Assembly (NCBI RefSeq): GCF_020886315.1 | Contig: NZ_AP025226.1 | Location: forward strand, 894,001 to 958,000 | DNA: 64,000 nt | DNA from: Saccharolobus caldissimus | GTDB taxonomy: Archaea > Thermoproteota > Thermoprotei_A > Sulfolobales > Sulfolobaceae | Direction of reading: 5' to 3' | Shown here: in pieces, positions 56,256-64,000 of the stretch | Position numbering within the stretch: the stretch's first letter is position 1 | Layout of the letters: each line of letters opens with the position of its first letter | Position numbers and translations under genes: made by a program | Notes under the pieces: model-generated | What the model was told of the DNA's origin: nothing | Database searches by the model: none | What the model saw: the letters and a program-made list of their open reading frames with translations, nothing else

Positions 56256-56439
56256 AAAATTATCTTGGCTATAATATTTCTTGCTATAAAATTATTCATT
56301 ATATTCAACTATAAAAGATTATATAATATGTATTAATAAGTATTATATAAATAATTGTACAGTTTTGCAATAAAGTTTGTTATACTCACAAGTAAACAAG
56401 TAAGCAAACCTTGTTAATTAACGAGTACCTTCGTCCTAA

Positions 56440-57326
56440 TCCTCGCTGACAGAATTTCAAGATCACGATAGAGGTTAAGAAAGAATACCTCTATAACCAC
56501 CCCCTTAAAGTCGTTGCGGAAGCCTTACCTTCCCTAATCTTAACCCCTCAACCGGAAGCCTAGCAGAACTAACACCCTTAACCAAGATGTTCTTCCTAGA
56601 AGCCCAAGCCCTATCCCCCATAACCTTAACGCCATCAAAGGAAAAGGCCAAATCACTCAAATTAACCTAACCTTAAAGTCCCTAACAAAATTAGTCTTCC
56701 TTTCAACAAACCTTAAAACCAAAGTAGGACTTACCATGCTTCCTACCCCAACCACCCTTTTCCTAAAGCTTGTAAAGTACTTAAGCTTGGAAACAGTGTA
56801 AGCCATGAGGAGGAACTCGTCGTCAATCTCCTCAAGGTCAAGTGAGATCTTCTCTAGACCGGTTTGAAAACTCCTCTTCCCCTCGCGGAAGAATGTGTCT
56901 ATTATGTGGTAGTCTTCGAACCTATCGTTTTTCTCTCCCTACTTCAAGTTCGAAGCCCTTTTCTCTATACTCTTTGATCACCTTGTTTAAGGCCTTGTTT
57001 AACTCATCCATTAGGGTTGTCCGCATTGTTTCCCCCTCATCGACAACTGTTTCTTGTAATCTCTTATAGAAGAAGAATACTGTGCTCTTTGGTGGGACTT
57101 TCCCACCCAGGAATTTCATGAACATTTTACTATCCCTAATTTCTCCCTCTAAGTTATTCCAAGAGATGTCGTAGACGAACTTGATTAATAGGACTTTGAG
57201 GAGTAATATAACGTCTCACTTGGGTTTCTTGGAGTAAAGTGATTCGAGTTTATCCCTAAACGTTTCCCATGGAAAGACTTTATCAACCTTGAGCAAAAGG
57301 TCTTTCTCAGTTGAAAGTGTCTTCAT
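56440..57326 (-). pseudogene. Degraded IS5-type transposase
   Basis: The minus-strand frame from ATG 57326 reads MKTLSTEKDLLLKVDKVFPW, hits an in-frame stop near 57219, continues LLLKVLLIKFVYDISWNNLE and FLGGKVPPKSTVFFFYKRLQ, shifts frame near 56930 (DRFEDYHIIDTFFREGKRSF), and decays further to about 56440. Layout and motifs fit IS5-family DDE transposases of Sulfolobus. At least one stop and two or three shifts make it inactive. It lies between the two integrase fragments and probably caused the loss of the middle part. Confidence 0.75.
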
Positions 57327-57395
57327 AATATTATCTCATCCCAATTTCTTATTAATATTACTCACAAATTGCCGTTTTAATCATGTTGGATAGCG

Positions 57396-57683
57396 TCCCG
57401 TGAGGATGTATTGAGGGCTGAGATTAAGATTACGATGAAAAAGGTTCTAGGTAGAGAATTCCATCTATATGACCTTAGAAGCTTCTTCGCCTCTTATATG
57501 CTAAAGCAAGGGGTTAGCCCTATGATAGTTAATTTACTTCAAGGTAGAGCTCCGCCACAGCAATTCCAGATACTTCAACAACATTACTTTGTTATGAGTG
57601 ATATTGAGCTTCAGCAATATTATGATAAATATGCACCTAGGTTGCTTAATGAACAACATAGATTCATGTCTTTTTATTTTTAA
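57396..57683 (+). pseudogene. C-terminal fragment of a tyrosine integrase
   Basis: Reads EFHLYDLRSFFASYMLKQGV (the HxxR box with Arg), then MIVNLLQGRAPPQQFQILQQ and HYFVMSDIELQQYYDKYAP, where the Tyr in QQHYF matches the nucleophile position of SSV1 integrase (LTQHYV). There is no proper start; the frame begins at about 57396 (a TTG lies at 57411). It is the 3' end of the integrase gene whose 5' part lies at 55975-56255. Confidence 0.8.
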
Positions 57684-57704
57684 TATGTTTTCTATTCTTT
57701 TATC

Positions 57705-58023
57705 GTGGCTTGCAGAGAATGGAAGTTAAGGATTATAAGGAGTTCTAGTAAGGAAATGTATCTAAAGGATTTTCAAGATTATATAATCAAGAGCTTTCTT
57801 AATCCTAAAGTTAGGAAAAGTATTAGAGAAACTTTAAAACTTCTCATTAAGGACCCTTTATCATACGCAAGAGGAAAAATTGGGTATAGATATTTTTGGA
57901 AGTAACATGTTCTCCATAGAAGTTACGAGGAGTATAAGGATACTCTATAGTATAGATACAGAAAATTGTATAGTTTTCATTTGGGAGATTGGGTCTCATA
58001 AGAAGGCTTACGGGAAAGATTAG
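57705..58023 (+). pseudogene. RelE/ParE-type toxin gene, broken
   Basis: GTG at 57705 opens a frame with EMYLKDFQDYIIKSFLNPKV and DPLSYARGKIGYRYFWK, then a stop at 57903-57905. The family pattern resumes in another frame as RSIRILYSIDTENCIVFIWE and IGSHKKAYGKD, ending at 58021-58023. A short duplicated patch (GAAGTAAC / GAAGTTAC) lies at the break and suggests a small insertion. No antitoxin gene is recognised with certainty. Confidence 0.75.
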
Positions 58024-58126
58024 CCTTCTTTTCAACCTCATCAAAGAACTTATCAATTTCCTCCTCGTTCTCAAACTCTATATAAGCATAACTTTTGCCA
58101 TCTTTCTTAATTAATCCAGTCTTCAT
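57977..58126 (-). CDS. Small acidic protein, unknown
   Basis: 49 codons from ATG 58126: MKTGLIKKDGKSYAYIEFEN then EEEIDKFFDEVEKKANLSRK and a short tail. The charge pattern and helix look like a real small protein, perhaps an antitoxin-like partner, but the end runs antisense to the broken RelE gene. No family is recognised. It is too short for common gene callers and could be a chance frame. Confidence 0.4.
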   Translation of the reverse strand: MKTGLIKKDGKSYAYIEFENEEEIDKFFDEVEKKANLSRKPSYETQSPK

Positions 58127-58470
58127 ATGTATAAACTAGTCACAGAGGTTATTAAAAGAATGTGTTAATTGGAGATTTAAACTTTTGTTCATCTTTACTT
58201 TACCAATTCTTCACGGTACTTCAAACAATACTCTCTAAACTTTTTACCCGCAATTCTTAGTCCAAATAACTAAAATTAACGTAAATCTGGGCAGGATTAA
58301 AAAAGAAGAGAGCAAAATTCGGTTATATGCGACAGTAATTTCATCAATTAAAGAAGAAAATTGGAAGAACTGTAATATTTTCCTTATCGATTTCCGATAT
58401 TCTGGTACTAGTGCAGGATTTTGTTCACTCTTTGATGCCTATTCTGTTTTTAAGTGATTAATAGAAGATT
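58127..58470. other. Decayed intergenic stretch
   Basis: About 340 bases. On the minus strand 58195-58270 reads LFGLRIAGKKFREYCLKYRE and then a stop, which looks like the C-terminal end of a lost gene. Nothing else is recognised. Confidence 0.4.
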
Positions 58471-58477
58471 AGAAGTA

Positions 58478-58545
58478 GGGGCGGGTCCATGATGAGTCCA
58501 GGCTATGCTGAAGCGTGATGAACGTCTTGGAAGCTGACCCGCCCC
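58478..58545 (+). ncRNA. Box C/D guide RNA
   Basis: All four boxes are canonical: C ATGATGA (58489-58495), D' CTGA (58508-58511), C' GTGATGA (58515-58521) and D CTGA (58534-58537). The two 12-base guides are GTCCAGGCTATG and ACGTCTTGGAAG. The ends pair over nine bases, GGGGCGGGT with ACCCGCCCC. A TATA-like TTTTTAAGTG lies about 27 bases before the first G, so it has its own promoter. Predicted targets are CATAGCCTGGAC and CTTCCAAGACGT; I cannot tell which rRNA or tRNA holds them. Confidence 0.9.
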
Positions 58546-58670
58546 ACATTTCTTTATTTATTATTTAGATATTTAAGATTATATCCGCGTTTATTGACCT
58601 GTGCAAAGTTGATATGGGGATATAGAAAAATTTATATACCCTCATTCGTAATTTCTATATAGAGATAACA

Positions 58671-59039
58671 ATGGTATGTGAATTCCTACCCGTACAATAT
58701 AAGAAACAATTGTTAGAGATAGCTTCTATTAAAGATTTGATAGAGGTAGGCTATACTCAAAGATCCGCTTACCAGGCTAAAGAGAGAGGCGTAATAAGTG
58801 ATGAAAGGTGTGAGAAATTAATTCACATTTTGGGAGATAGAGCAAAGAACGTGCTAATTGAAGCGTTAAATGAGTTTACGTCTCAATTAAACAAATTAGG
58901 AATTGCTGCTAGCAGCAGTTCAATAGACTGTGGCAAAATCAATGAAATTAATAGTAAACTTAATGAGATTCTACAATTGTTGAAGACTAATAAAAAGACT
59001 ACTAGAGATTTGGATAAGGTTTATGATTTTATAAAATGA
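58671..59039 (+). CDS. Helix-turn-helix-like protein with coiled-coil tail, unknown
   Basis: 122 residues. KDLIEVGYTQRSAYQAKERG looks like a helix-turn-helix and resembles the N-terminal DNA-binding part of the integrase fragment at 55975 (LCEITGRSRKQIYLYLRG). A helical tail (KINEINSKLNEILQLLKTNK) could dimerise. ATG 58671 is leaderless-like behind TATATAGAG. It may be a regulator of the integrated element or the N-terminal part of another recombinase that lost its catalytic domain. Low family certainty. Confidence 0.65.
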   Translation: MVCEFLPVQYKKQLLEIASIKDLIEVGYTQRSAYQAKERGVISDERCEKLIHILGDRAKNVLIEALNEFTSQLNKLGIAASSSSIDCGKINEINSKLNEILQLLKTNKKTTRDLDKVYDFIK

Positions 59040-59154
59040 TGATTTAGGTTATGCCACGATAAAGGATTTAAGAGAACAGTTGGGAACTACAAAGCCTTAT
59101 AAATTGTTTCAATGTAATGTGTGATATTATCGGACGAGGAAATAAGACAGATGG
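59040..59154. other. Short non-coding gap
   Basis: Contains a weak continuation of the frame family on its left (KDLREQLGTTKPYKLF near 59059-59112), perhaps a lost extension of the preceding gene. Confidence 0.3.
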
Positions 59155-59303
59155 CTCAATGGTGTTTGATAGTGTAATTACTAAGCTACGCTACAAAAAA
59201 TCATTATAACATTATAATGTACTTTCGGCATTAAGTACAGTGATTAGTATATATATTGAAATATAAAATTTATAGCTTAATAATGACATTTTCAAACGCC
59301 ATT
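59155..59303. repeat. MITE-like inverted repeat element with TAAGCTA ends
   Basis: Left arm TTTGATAGTGTAATTACTAA GCTA (59165-59188) and right arm beginning TAGCTTAATAATGAC (59272) are inverted copies with about five mismatches; the arms extend outward (CAATGGTGTTT and AAACGCCATTG). About 145 bases in all. The tip GATAGTGT is close to that of the IS1-type element (GATAGTGTCGTC). Related ends occur at 60255-60275 and 61611-61722. Confidence 0.55.
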
Positions 59304-59321
59304 GACTTTTATCCTAAAAAA

Positions 59322-59636
59322 TTATGTCATGAACTCGTTAAAATCATCTATAATAACTAAATGAGGTGAAGAAAGAACGTTCTTAACTATCCAATAGTCT
59401 TTATTTTTATAGCAAACTAATTGATAATCCAGTTTTATTCCATTAAGTTCTTCACCAAATGAGTAAAGAATTTTTAATCCTTTTCTATCTAGGCAATTCT
59501 CACTAATTATTAAAATATCCAGATCACTAGCGGGATAATAATTTCCTTTAATCCTACTACCGTGGAGAATTATAGCTATCTTTCCAAATATCGGTCTAAT
59601 CTTTTCCGCTAATTGAATGAAGAAGATTTTCTCCAA
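59322..59636 (-). CDS. Minimal nucleotidyltransferase (MNT), second HEPN/MNT pair
   Basis: 104 residues. The motif ILHGSRIKGNYYPASDLDIL (GSx10DxD) is intact and near residues 22-42. A third acidic strand follows at KLDYQLVCY. The partner HEPN gene overlaps its start by 41 bases. The sequence differs clearly from the MNT at 27989, so the two pairs are not a recent duplication. Antitoxin-like role inferred from the family. Confidence 0.86.
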   Translation of the reverse strand: MEKIFFIQLAEKIRPIFGKIAIILHGSRIKGNYYPASDLDILIISENCLDRKGLKILYSFGEELNGIKLDYQLVCYKNKDYWIVKNVLSSPHLVIIDDFNEFMT

Positions 59637-60009
59637 ATTTTATCACCATTAATGCAGTATTTAAACACTCCTCTGCATCCTGTCTATTATATGTATAAGA
59701 TAGATTATATCTTGAAACTAGGTATTCATTACTTATATCTTTTAGTTTGTCCCTATCATTCCTTATAAAATCTTCAATAATTTCAAGATCCTTTCTTTTT
59801 AACCTTATATAGCTTAAAATTTCCCTAATGTCATGGACTGTGGGAAAACTTCCAACTAACGAAATACTAACTCCTTTAATATACAATTTAGCTGAAAGGC
59901 TAGAAAGGAAGCAAGCTTCAGAGTAAAATCCTTTTTCAAGCGAAATCTTAGCTAATTCTAAGTATCTCTTGGCTTTCTCCATTAATTCGTTAGCTTCACT
60001 GGAAACCAT
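59596..60009 (-). CDS. HEPN-domain protein, second HEPN/MNT pair
   Basis: 137 residues: ELMEKAKRYLELAKISLEKG, FYSEACFLSSLSAKLYIKGV, TVHDIREILSYIRLKRKDLE, and the C-terminal EYLVSRYNLSYTYNRQDAEE helix, the PF05168 pattern. As in the first pair I see no RX4-6H RNase motif. Expressed with its overlapping MNT gene. The pair lies between two repeats with TAGCTTAATAA ends, which may mark a mobile cassette. Confidence 0.86.
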   Translation of the reverse strand: MVSSEANELMEKAKRYLELAKISLEKGFYSEACFLSSLSAKLYIKGVSISLVGSFPTVHDIREILSYIRLKRKDLEIIEDFIRNDRDKLKDISNEYLVSRYNLSYTYNRQDAEECLNTALMVIKFGENLLHSISGKD

Positions 60010-60254
60010 AAGATAAGGTTATTGAGCAAGAATATAAATAACGAGGAAGTAAATTAACATCATTAATTTTGAGTTTTATTGAATAAAAATTATATTGCTT
60101 TAAAGTTAGAAGTCGAAATCATTATATGGAGAAAACTCAAGAGCTATTTATTAAAGAGGTATATAATAATTATTTATTAACAAATAAATACTCTTTATAG
60201 AGTAGAAATATAAAATAAAATTTCTATATGTCTTATAAACAAAAACCAAATTTG

Positions 60255-60275
60255 TAGCTTAATAACTACAGTATC
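60255..60275. repeat. Solo TAGCTTAATAACTACAGTATC end
   Basis: Matches the ends of the elements at 59155 and 61611 but no inverted partner was found near it, so it is a single leftover end or a separate site. It lies between the HEPN/MNT pair and the ATPase gene. Confidence 0.45.
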
Positions 60276-60442
60276 AATTTTCTAAACTTTTCTTATCCTG
60301 CCGTTTTCAACATTACGGCTTGTCGAAAAAAGTTAACATTATTTAATATTGCTTAACAATCCTTAGAGTAAATGTAACACTTTCCTCTATTAATTATGAT
60401 GAAATCTAGGGAGTTGTAATCATCGTTATTAATACTTATAAC

Positions 60443-60480
60443 TTCTGGGGCAGAATATGAATTCTGGGGTAGAATATGTT
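60443..60480. promoter_or_regulatory. Tandem TTCTGGGGYAGAA repeats at the second ATPase start
   Basis: Two 19-base units begin at 60443 and 60462. Each holds a small inverted repeat, TTCTG-GGG-CAGAA and TTCTG-GGG-TAGAA, followed by TATG; the second TATG contains the start codon at 60476. The position suggests an operator overlapping the start, similar in placement to the palindrome of the ATPase at 3939 though different in sequence. Confidence 0.6.
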
Positions 60481-61531
60481 GTTTGATGAAAGACCTAAAG
60501 AGAAAAGGGAGGATTTATTTGATAGAGATAATGAAATTTTAACGATTAAAAATAACATAAAAAGACCTTTAATTGTAATTTCAGGAGTCAGAAGAATAGG
60601 TAAAACATCAGTATTGCTAGTTGCGTTAAACGAAATTAAGGAAAACTTTATTTTAATAGATTGTAGAAAATTAAAGGAAAATTACGGAAGAAAAGACCTA
60701 TATTCTCTTTTCTCTCAAGCCTTATCATCTAAACTTTCTTACTTAAGGGATATTCTTGAGAGAGTTAGAGGAATAAGTATATTGGGAAACTACGTTGAAA
60801 TAAAATGGAAAGGTAGAGAGTATTTAAGTCTCTCAGATCTCTTAGATAACTTAAATAAAAAAAGACTAATAATTGCAATAGATGAAGCGCAGAGATTAAG
60901 AGGACCCATGAGTAATGAGGTGAAAGATGCCATAGCCCACGCATACGATTATGATAAGAATTTAACCTTCATTTTAACTGGATCTGAAGTCGGTCTTCTT
61001 CATGATTTATTAGATATAGATAACGAAAATTCTCCGCTTTATGGTAGATATTATTTCGAATTATCCTTAGAAAGATTTAGCAGAGATTTAAGTGAAGAAT
61101 TTCTGAGAAGAGGATTTGAAGAGTTTTCGTTAAAAGTTGAGGATAATATCATTAAGGAGATTGCAGACTATTTTGACGGAATTCCTGGATGGCTAACATT
61201 TGCTGGTAATGCGTATTTAAATATGAGGAAAATTGAAGAGGTTAAAGAAAGGGCTATATCTATAGCTAAAAGAGAATTAGAACACTTAATTGAGGAGAAA
61301 AGTAATGTATCTCAAATAACTGGGAGGAGATATAAAAATACTTTAAGATGCCTAGCAAGAGGGAAGAATACGTGGTCCTCGCTTTTGCAATGTTTGCAGG
61401 AGGAAGAGGGGTCTACAATATCTTCTAGTGTATTCGACAATATTATAACTAATTTAGAAAAGTTAAGTATTATTAAAGATTATGAGTTCCTAGATCCAAT
61501 TTATAAGGAGGCTGCAAAGAGATTAAGGTAA
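60476..61531 (+). CDS. Archaeal AAA/STAND-type ATPase, second copy
   Basis: 351 residues of the PF01637-like archaeal ATPase family. Walker A SGVRRIGKTSVL near 36-47, Walker B IIAIDEAQRL near 131-140, sensor-like ILTGSEVGLL, then the helical part FDGIPGWLTFAGNAYLNM and a C-terminal winged helix (TWSSLLQCLQEEEGSTISSS). It shares order and length with the ATPase at 3939-4934 but only patchy identity. Starts inside operator-like repeats. Role unknown; such ATPases are common near mobile DNA. Confidence 0.87.
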   Translation: MLFDERPKEKREDLFDRDNEILTIKNNIKRPLIVISGVRRIGKTSVLLVALNEIKENFILIDCRKLKENYGRKDLYSLFSQALSSKLSYLRDILERVRGISILGNYVEIKWKGREYLSLSDLLDNLNKKRLIIAIDEAQRLRGPMSNEVKDAIAHAYDYDKNLTFILTGSEVGLLHDLLDIDNENSPLYGRYYFELSLERFSRDLSEEFLRRGFEEFSLKVEDNIIKEIADYFDGIPGWLTFAGNAYLNMRKIEEVKERAISIAKRELEHLIEEKSNVSQITGRRYKNTLRCLARGKNTWSSLLQCLQEEEGSTISSSVFDNIITNLEKLSIIKDYEFLDPIYKEAAKRLR

Positions 61532-61610
61532 TTCCAGCCTTATACAGTTATTATAAAGTAATAGAGAGATATTATAGAAATTTTTTAAGTGAAATAAGTG
61601 GAAAAATGAG

Positions 61611-61722
61611 ATAGTACAGTTATTAAGCTACGAACAGATTAGTAAGCTTATAAAGACATGAGCAACATTATACTATGCAATAAATTACTTCTAAATAATT
61701 TATAGCTTAATATCTACACTAT
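61611..61722. repeat. MITE-like element with TAAGCTA ends, second copy
   Basis: Left end ATAGTACAGTTATTAAGCTA (61611-61630) and right end TAGCTTAATATCTACACTAT (61702-61722) are inverted copies with few mismatches. About 112 bases, no coding potential. Same family as the element at 59155-59303. Confidence 0.6.
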
Positions 61723-61784
61723 ATGAAAATTAAATTGATAGTAAAGATAATCTTGTTAAATACTTTTAAATGATAATGGAAACG

Positions 61785-62010
61785 TATTTCCTACTGACGT
61801 CTCCACGCCCTGGAAGGGATGAGGGTTCCCATCCAAAGGGCTCATCGTTCCCACCATCGATTCGGGACTACATGTCTCATTTGGTGGGCAGTAGAGGGCG
61901 CAGGACTCCCCCCATATAAAAAGAGGGGACTTTCATCCATTACGTCTAGTCCCTTAAGAGATTCTAGATGCTCCTCCCACAGTCCCATCGAGCTGGGGAG
62001 GAGCATCGTT
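61785..62010. ncRNA. GC-rich hairpin block, probable structured RNA or element
   Basis: Markedly GC-rich against its surroundings, and full of pairings: GATGAG/CTCATC near 61818-61849, CCCACCA/TGGTGGG near 61850-61889, GGGACT/AGTCCC near 61926-61953, and a perfect 12-bp stem GATGCTCCTCCC/GGGAGGAGCATC (61967-61978 with 61996-62007, 17-base loop). An open frame of 86 codons crosses it, but its composition is not protein-like. Orientation and identity are unknown; an RNA gene or the folded end of an IS200/IS605-type element are possible. Confidence 0.5.
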
Positions 62011-62040
62011 AACATCACTAAGAGAAATTTAGGAAAAGAA

Positions 62041-62110
62041 GTATTTAAATATAAGGGGGCTATCCATCCCCGCTGGTGAGGCTTTCCGTCCCCTTAACCC
62101 TCAATTTTTG
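62041..62110 (+). ncRNA. Candidate tiny RNA with promoter, copy 2
   Basis: TATA-like GTATTTAAATATA (62041-62053) is followed after about 26 bases by CGCTGGTGAGGCTTTCCGTC, then CCTTAACCCTCAATTTTTG, where the T-run may end transcription. It matches the block at 47957-48020 on the other strand over about 80 bases, including the box and the paired arms GGGG/CCCC (62056-62059 with 62068-62071). The predicted RNA is about 38 bases. Function unknown. Confidence 0.5.
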
Positions 62111-62380
62111 TAAATTAACTTATTTCCAGGATTTTGCTATAAAATTTCCGCCAAATGAAGTGCTTAGAGAAGATCATTTTAAGCTTAATTAAGGGTTTTA
62201 TTTATTCATTACATAATATTATGGAAGGCATAGGAATATGAGGAGTTTATAGACCTTTCTGATTATAAAAGAAGTTAGGAACACGCTTTTTAACATTATA
62301 AGGATGAGCGTTAAGTCTAGTTATAATTACAATATCTATAATTTATATATCAATTAATTATAGGAACTTTTAATAGCTTT

Positions 62381-63145
62381 TTATCCAAATGCATATCTAT
62401 AAATTCCATAAATTAGACTTCTATCCTCGTTAATTGACTCACCTAGCCTCATTCTTGTACATGTATACAATCTTCTTCCTCCTAAATCTTCAATGAACTC
62501 AGTCTTATCCTCTATTGTTATTATCCTCCTTGCACCGAGTTCTACAGCTTTTCTTATTATACTTTCCGCGATAAAATCGTCTTCTGCTATTAAAGGTCCT
62601 AAAATGTTTCGGCTTAATATTCCATAACCCCCTTGTGTATATAATATTAATCCATTTATTCGACCTAGTAATTTTCCCCTATCGTCACCAAAAGCTTTCT
62701 TGTCCAAGTTCATCATCCAGTCTTTCAATTTATCGGTAATCTTAACGTTATTACCACCTTTTAGATCCCTTAACTCATAAAGGATAGTTTTATACTCTTC
62801 TATAAATCCTAAGCCCCTATAAAGTCGGTAACCTTCAGTAGTCGAATCAAGTCTTATGACCTTTGTATTTATTAACTTAAGCAGCTCACTCATTAACCTC
62901 TTACCGTAACCCTTACGCTGATATCGAGGTTTAACTGCAACGTTTCCTATCCAGGATAATATCTTATATGAAATGTAACATGCTGTAGCAATTATTTCTC
63001 CTTCCTCTTCAGCTAGTAAACATTCTCCTAATTCAAGAAAAAGATTAAAGATTATTTTAGCTCCCTCTAGGTTTCCATTCATTGCCTCTACCATTACTTT
63101 TGCAGCATTATCTAAATCCTCTCTTTTAATCTTACGAATTATCAT
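62381..63145 (-). CDS. GNAT-family N-acetyltransferase
   Basis: 254 residues. The first half is a GNAT domain: IIRKIKREDLDNAAKVMVEA at the start and motif A VKPRYQRKGYGKRLMSELL (acetyl-CoA loop RxxGxG) near residues 70-90. The second half (DKLKDWMMNLDKKAFGDDRG, GYGILSRNILGPLIAED) resembles a second, degenerate GNAT domain as in some two-domain members. Transfers acetyl groups to an amine; substrate unknown. ATG at 63145 behind a TATA-like tract. Confidence 0.86.
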   Translation of the reverse strand: MIIRKIKREDLDNAAKVMVEAMNGNLEGAKIIFNLFLELGECLLAEEEGEIIATACYISYKILSWIGNVAVKPRYQRKGYGKRLMSELLKLINTKVIRLDSTTEGYRLYRGLGFIEEYKTILYELRDLKGGNNVKITDKLKDWMMNLDKKAFGDDRGKLLGRINGLILYTQGGYGILSRNILGPLIAEDDFIAESIIRKAVELGARRIITIEDKTEFIEDLGGRRLYTCTRMRLGESINEDRSLIYGIYRYAFG

Positions 63146-63321
63146 ATATGAAGAATTATTAGAAAACTCATAAAAATGTGTTAATCAGTTTGTAACATTT
63201 CGTGTTATTATTTCTTAACTTTTTTACTTTTAATCCATTTAAAAACTAAGTAAGCTGAATACTAGCTATATAAATAACTGTCATGCTTAAGATTTTTAAA
63301 TTTATTATAGGTGATATATTT

Positions 63322-63846
63322 ATGCAGAAGACTTATCAAGGGGTTTACGTAAATCTTTATCAGTTAGGTTTATCGTTAGAACAATGGCTTTTACAGAAGG
63401 GTTATAAGACGCAAATGTTTAATGCAGGTAATTACGTAGTAGTACAAGCTAAGAAGGAGGGAATATTAAGAACCATATTTGGTGCTAATAGAGCATTTAC
63501 TATAAGGCTAAGCGGTGGTCAAGGAATTTTAATTGTGGACGTTGGTATGTCTGATTGGCTTAAAGCTGCCGATGTAACGGAAGATGTAATAGCCGCGATG
63601 GTATTTACGCCATTAGCGGTGATTGAGGGTATAGAGGAGATATATAATATAAAAATAGAAGAGGATATAATAAAGGAAGTAGAAAGGTTAATATCTTCAG
63701 CTAGACAGCCCATGTGGCAACAACAGATGCCTTATACTCCCCCTTATCAACCTTACGGGATGCCACAAAATAAAGTATGCAGATCTTGCGGTTTCATAAA
63801 CCCATATAATGCGAGGTTTTGTATGAATTGTGGATCACCTATCTAG
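63322..63846 (+). CDS. Protein with C-terminal zinc ribbon, unknown function
   Basis: 174 residues from ATG 63322. The first 120 form an alpha/beta domain (YQLGLSLEQWLLQKGYKTQM, GANRAFTIRLSGGQGILIVD), followed by a Pro/Gln-rich linker (QQQMPYTPPYQPYGMPQ) and a zinc ribbon CRSCGFINPYNARFCMNCG. The frame is open from ATG 63283, but the TATA-like CTATATAAATA (63266-63276) puts transcription start near 63297, after that ATG, and a Shine-Dalgarno GGTGAT (63311-63316) precedes 63322. I therefore chose 63322. Domain function not recognised. Confidence 0.8.
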   Translation: MQKTYQGVYVNLYQLGLSLEQWLLQKGYKTQMFNAGNYVVVQAKKEGILRTIFGANRAFTIRLSGGQGILIVDVGMSDWLKAADVTEDVIAAMVFTPLAVIEGIEEIYNIKIEEDIIKEVERLISSARQPMWQQQMPYTPPYQPYGMPQNKVCRSCGFINPYNARFCMNCGSPI

Positions 63847-64000
63847 TCCATAATCTCCTTTAAAATAATAAATCAAACATTTACTGTAATAAGATATATT
63901 TCTTTTTTAATTTCATAGATTAATTCTACGAAAATTATATAGAATTCTGAAAATCATTATTTAGCATAAGGGTAAGGAAACCAATTTTAAACTACTTATA

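Noticed and set aside
61819-62079. Open frame of 86 codons (MRVPIQRAHRSHHRFG...)
   Set aside because: Lies across a chain of hairpins, has an unusual composition (many Arg, Ser, His) for this genome, and no family resemblance; more likely a by-product of a GC-rich RNA or element.
61785-62110. Possible SRP RNA or RNase P RNA
   Set aside because: I looked for the conserved SRP domain (GGAAG/AGCAG type) and for the RNase P core (GAGGAAAGTC, ACAGAA) on both strands and did not find them.

Overview
The window looks like chromosomal DNA of a thermoacidophilic archaeon of the order Sulfolobales (Sulfolobus, Saccharolobus or Sulfurisphaera group). I infer this from the AT-rich sequence, leaderless promoters with TATA boxes about 25 bases before the start codon, GTG and TTG starts, and close matches from memory to known Sulfolobus proteins: zinc alcohol dehydrogenase, Hje Holliday junction resolvase, TrpB2, acylaminoacyl peptidase, an L-2-haloacid dehalogenase and an SSV-type integrase. 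The tRNA has no encoded CCA. I cannot name the species.

Bases 1-17000 are mostly ordinary chromosome: an ABC exporter (cut by the window edge), TrpB2, two MFS transporters, an ATPase under a striking palindrome, an arginine deiminase-like enzyme, the TldD/TldE pair with a box C/D guide RNA directly behind it, an NCS1 transporter, and an acyl-CoA dehydrogenase/MaoC group. Bases 16677-18543 hold a dead three-part cassette (small hydrophobic peptide, permease, ABC ATPase), every member broken by point lesions. Bases 18900-27100 carry a metallo-beta-lactamase fold hydrolase, a pyrimidine-dimer glycosylase, a dehalogenase, three transporters and a 5'-truncated GH57 gene next to a decayed PaREP1 gene. 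Bases 28000-39400 carry a HEPN/MNT pair, a repeat protein overlapping a retropepsin-like protease, Hje, an aminotransferase, YjbQ, a phosphoesterase, a small winged-helix regulator, a transglutaminase-like protein, alcohol dehydrogenase, an SF2 helicase and acylaminoacyl peptidase.

Bases 39500-45200 are a transposon-rich stretch. A methyltransferase pseudogene is split by an IS607-type element (TnpA plus an unusual TnpB). Further on, an IS1-family element sits inside the terminal repeat of an IS6-type element, and the composite lies 47 bases before the gluconeogenic gene for PEP carboxykinase. Bases 45256-55005 return to metabolism: PEP carboxykinase, a GntR regulator with a CitE-like lyase, a thioesterase, a YHS-SelW fusion, an epimerase, a winged-helix regulator fused to a repeat domain, DsrE and an MFS transporter.

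Bases 55000-62110 are a degraded accessory region at tRNA-Thr(GGT): a broken tyrosine integrase, an IS5-type relic, a RelE relic, a second HEPN/MNT pair, a second archaeal ATPase, several MITE-like repeats, a clear box C/D guide RNA, and GC-rich hairpin blocks likely to be non-coding RNA. The window ends with an acetyltransferase and a zinc-ribbon protein. No rRNA and no CRISPR array were seen.

The most unusual items are: a 127-129 bp MITE family with 9-bp target duplications (19682 and 55539); a pair of tiny promoter-plus-RNA blocks (47957 and 62041); mutually exclusive hairpins over a transposase start (44453); the twin 27-bp palindromes near the first ATPase; the dead peptide/ABC cassette; and the winged-helix protein with a DGG-repeat domain.
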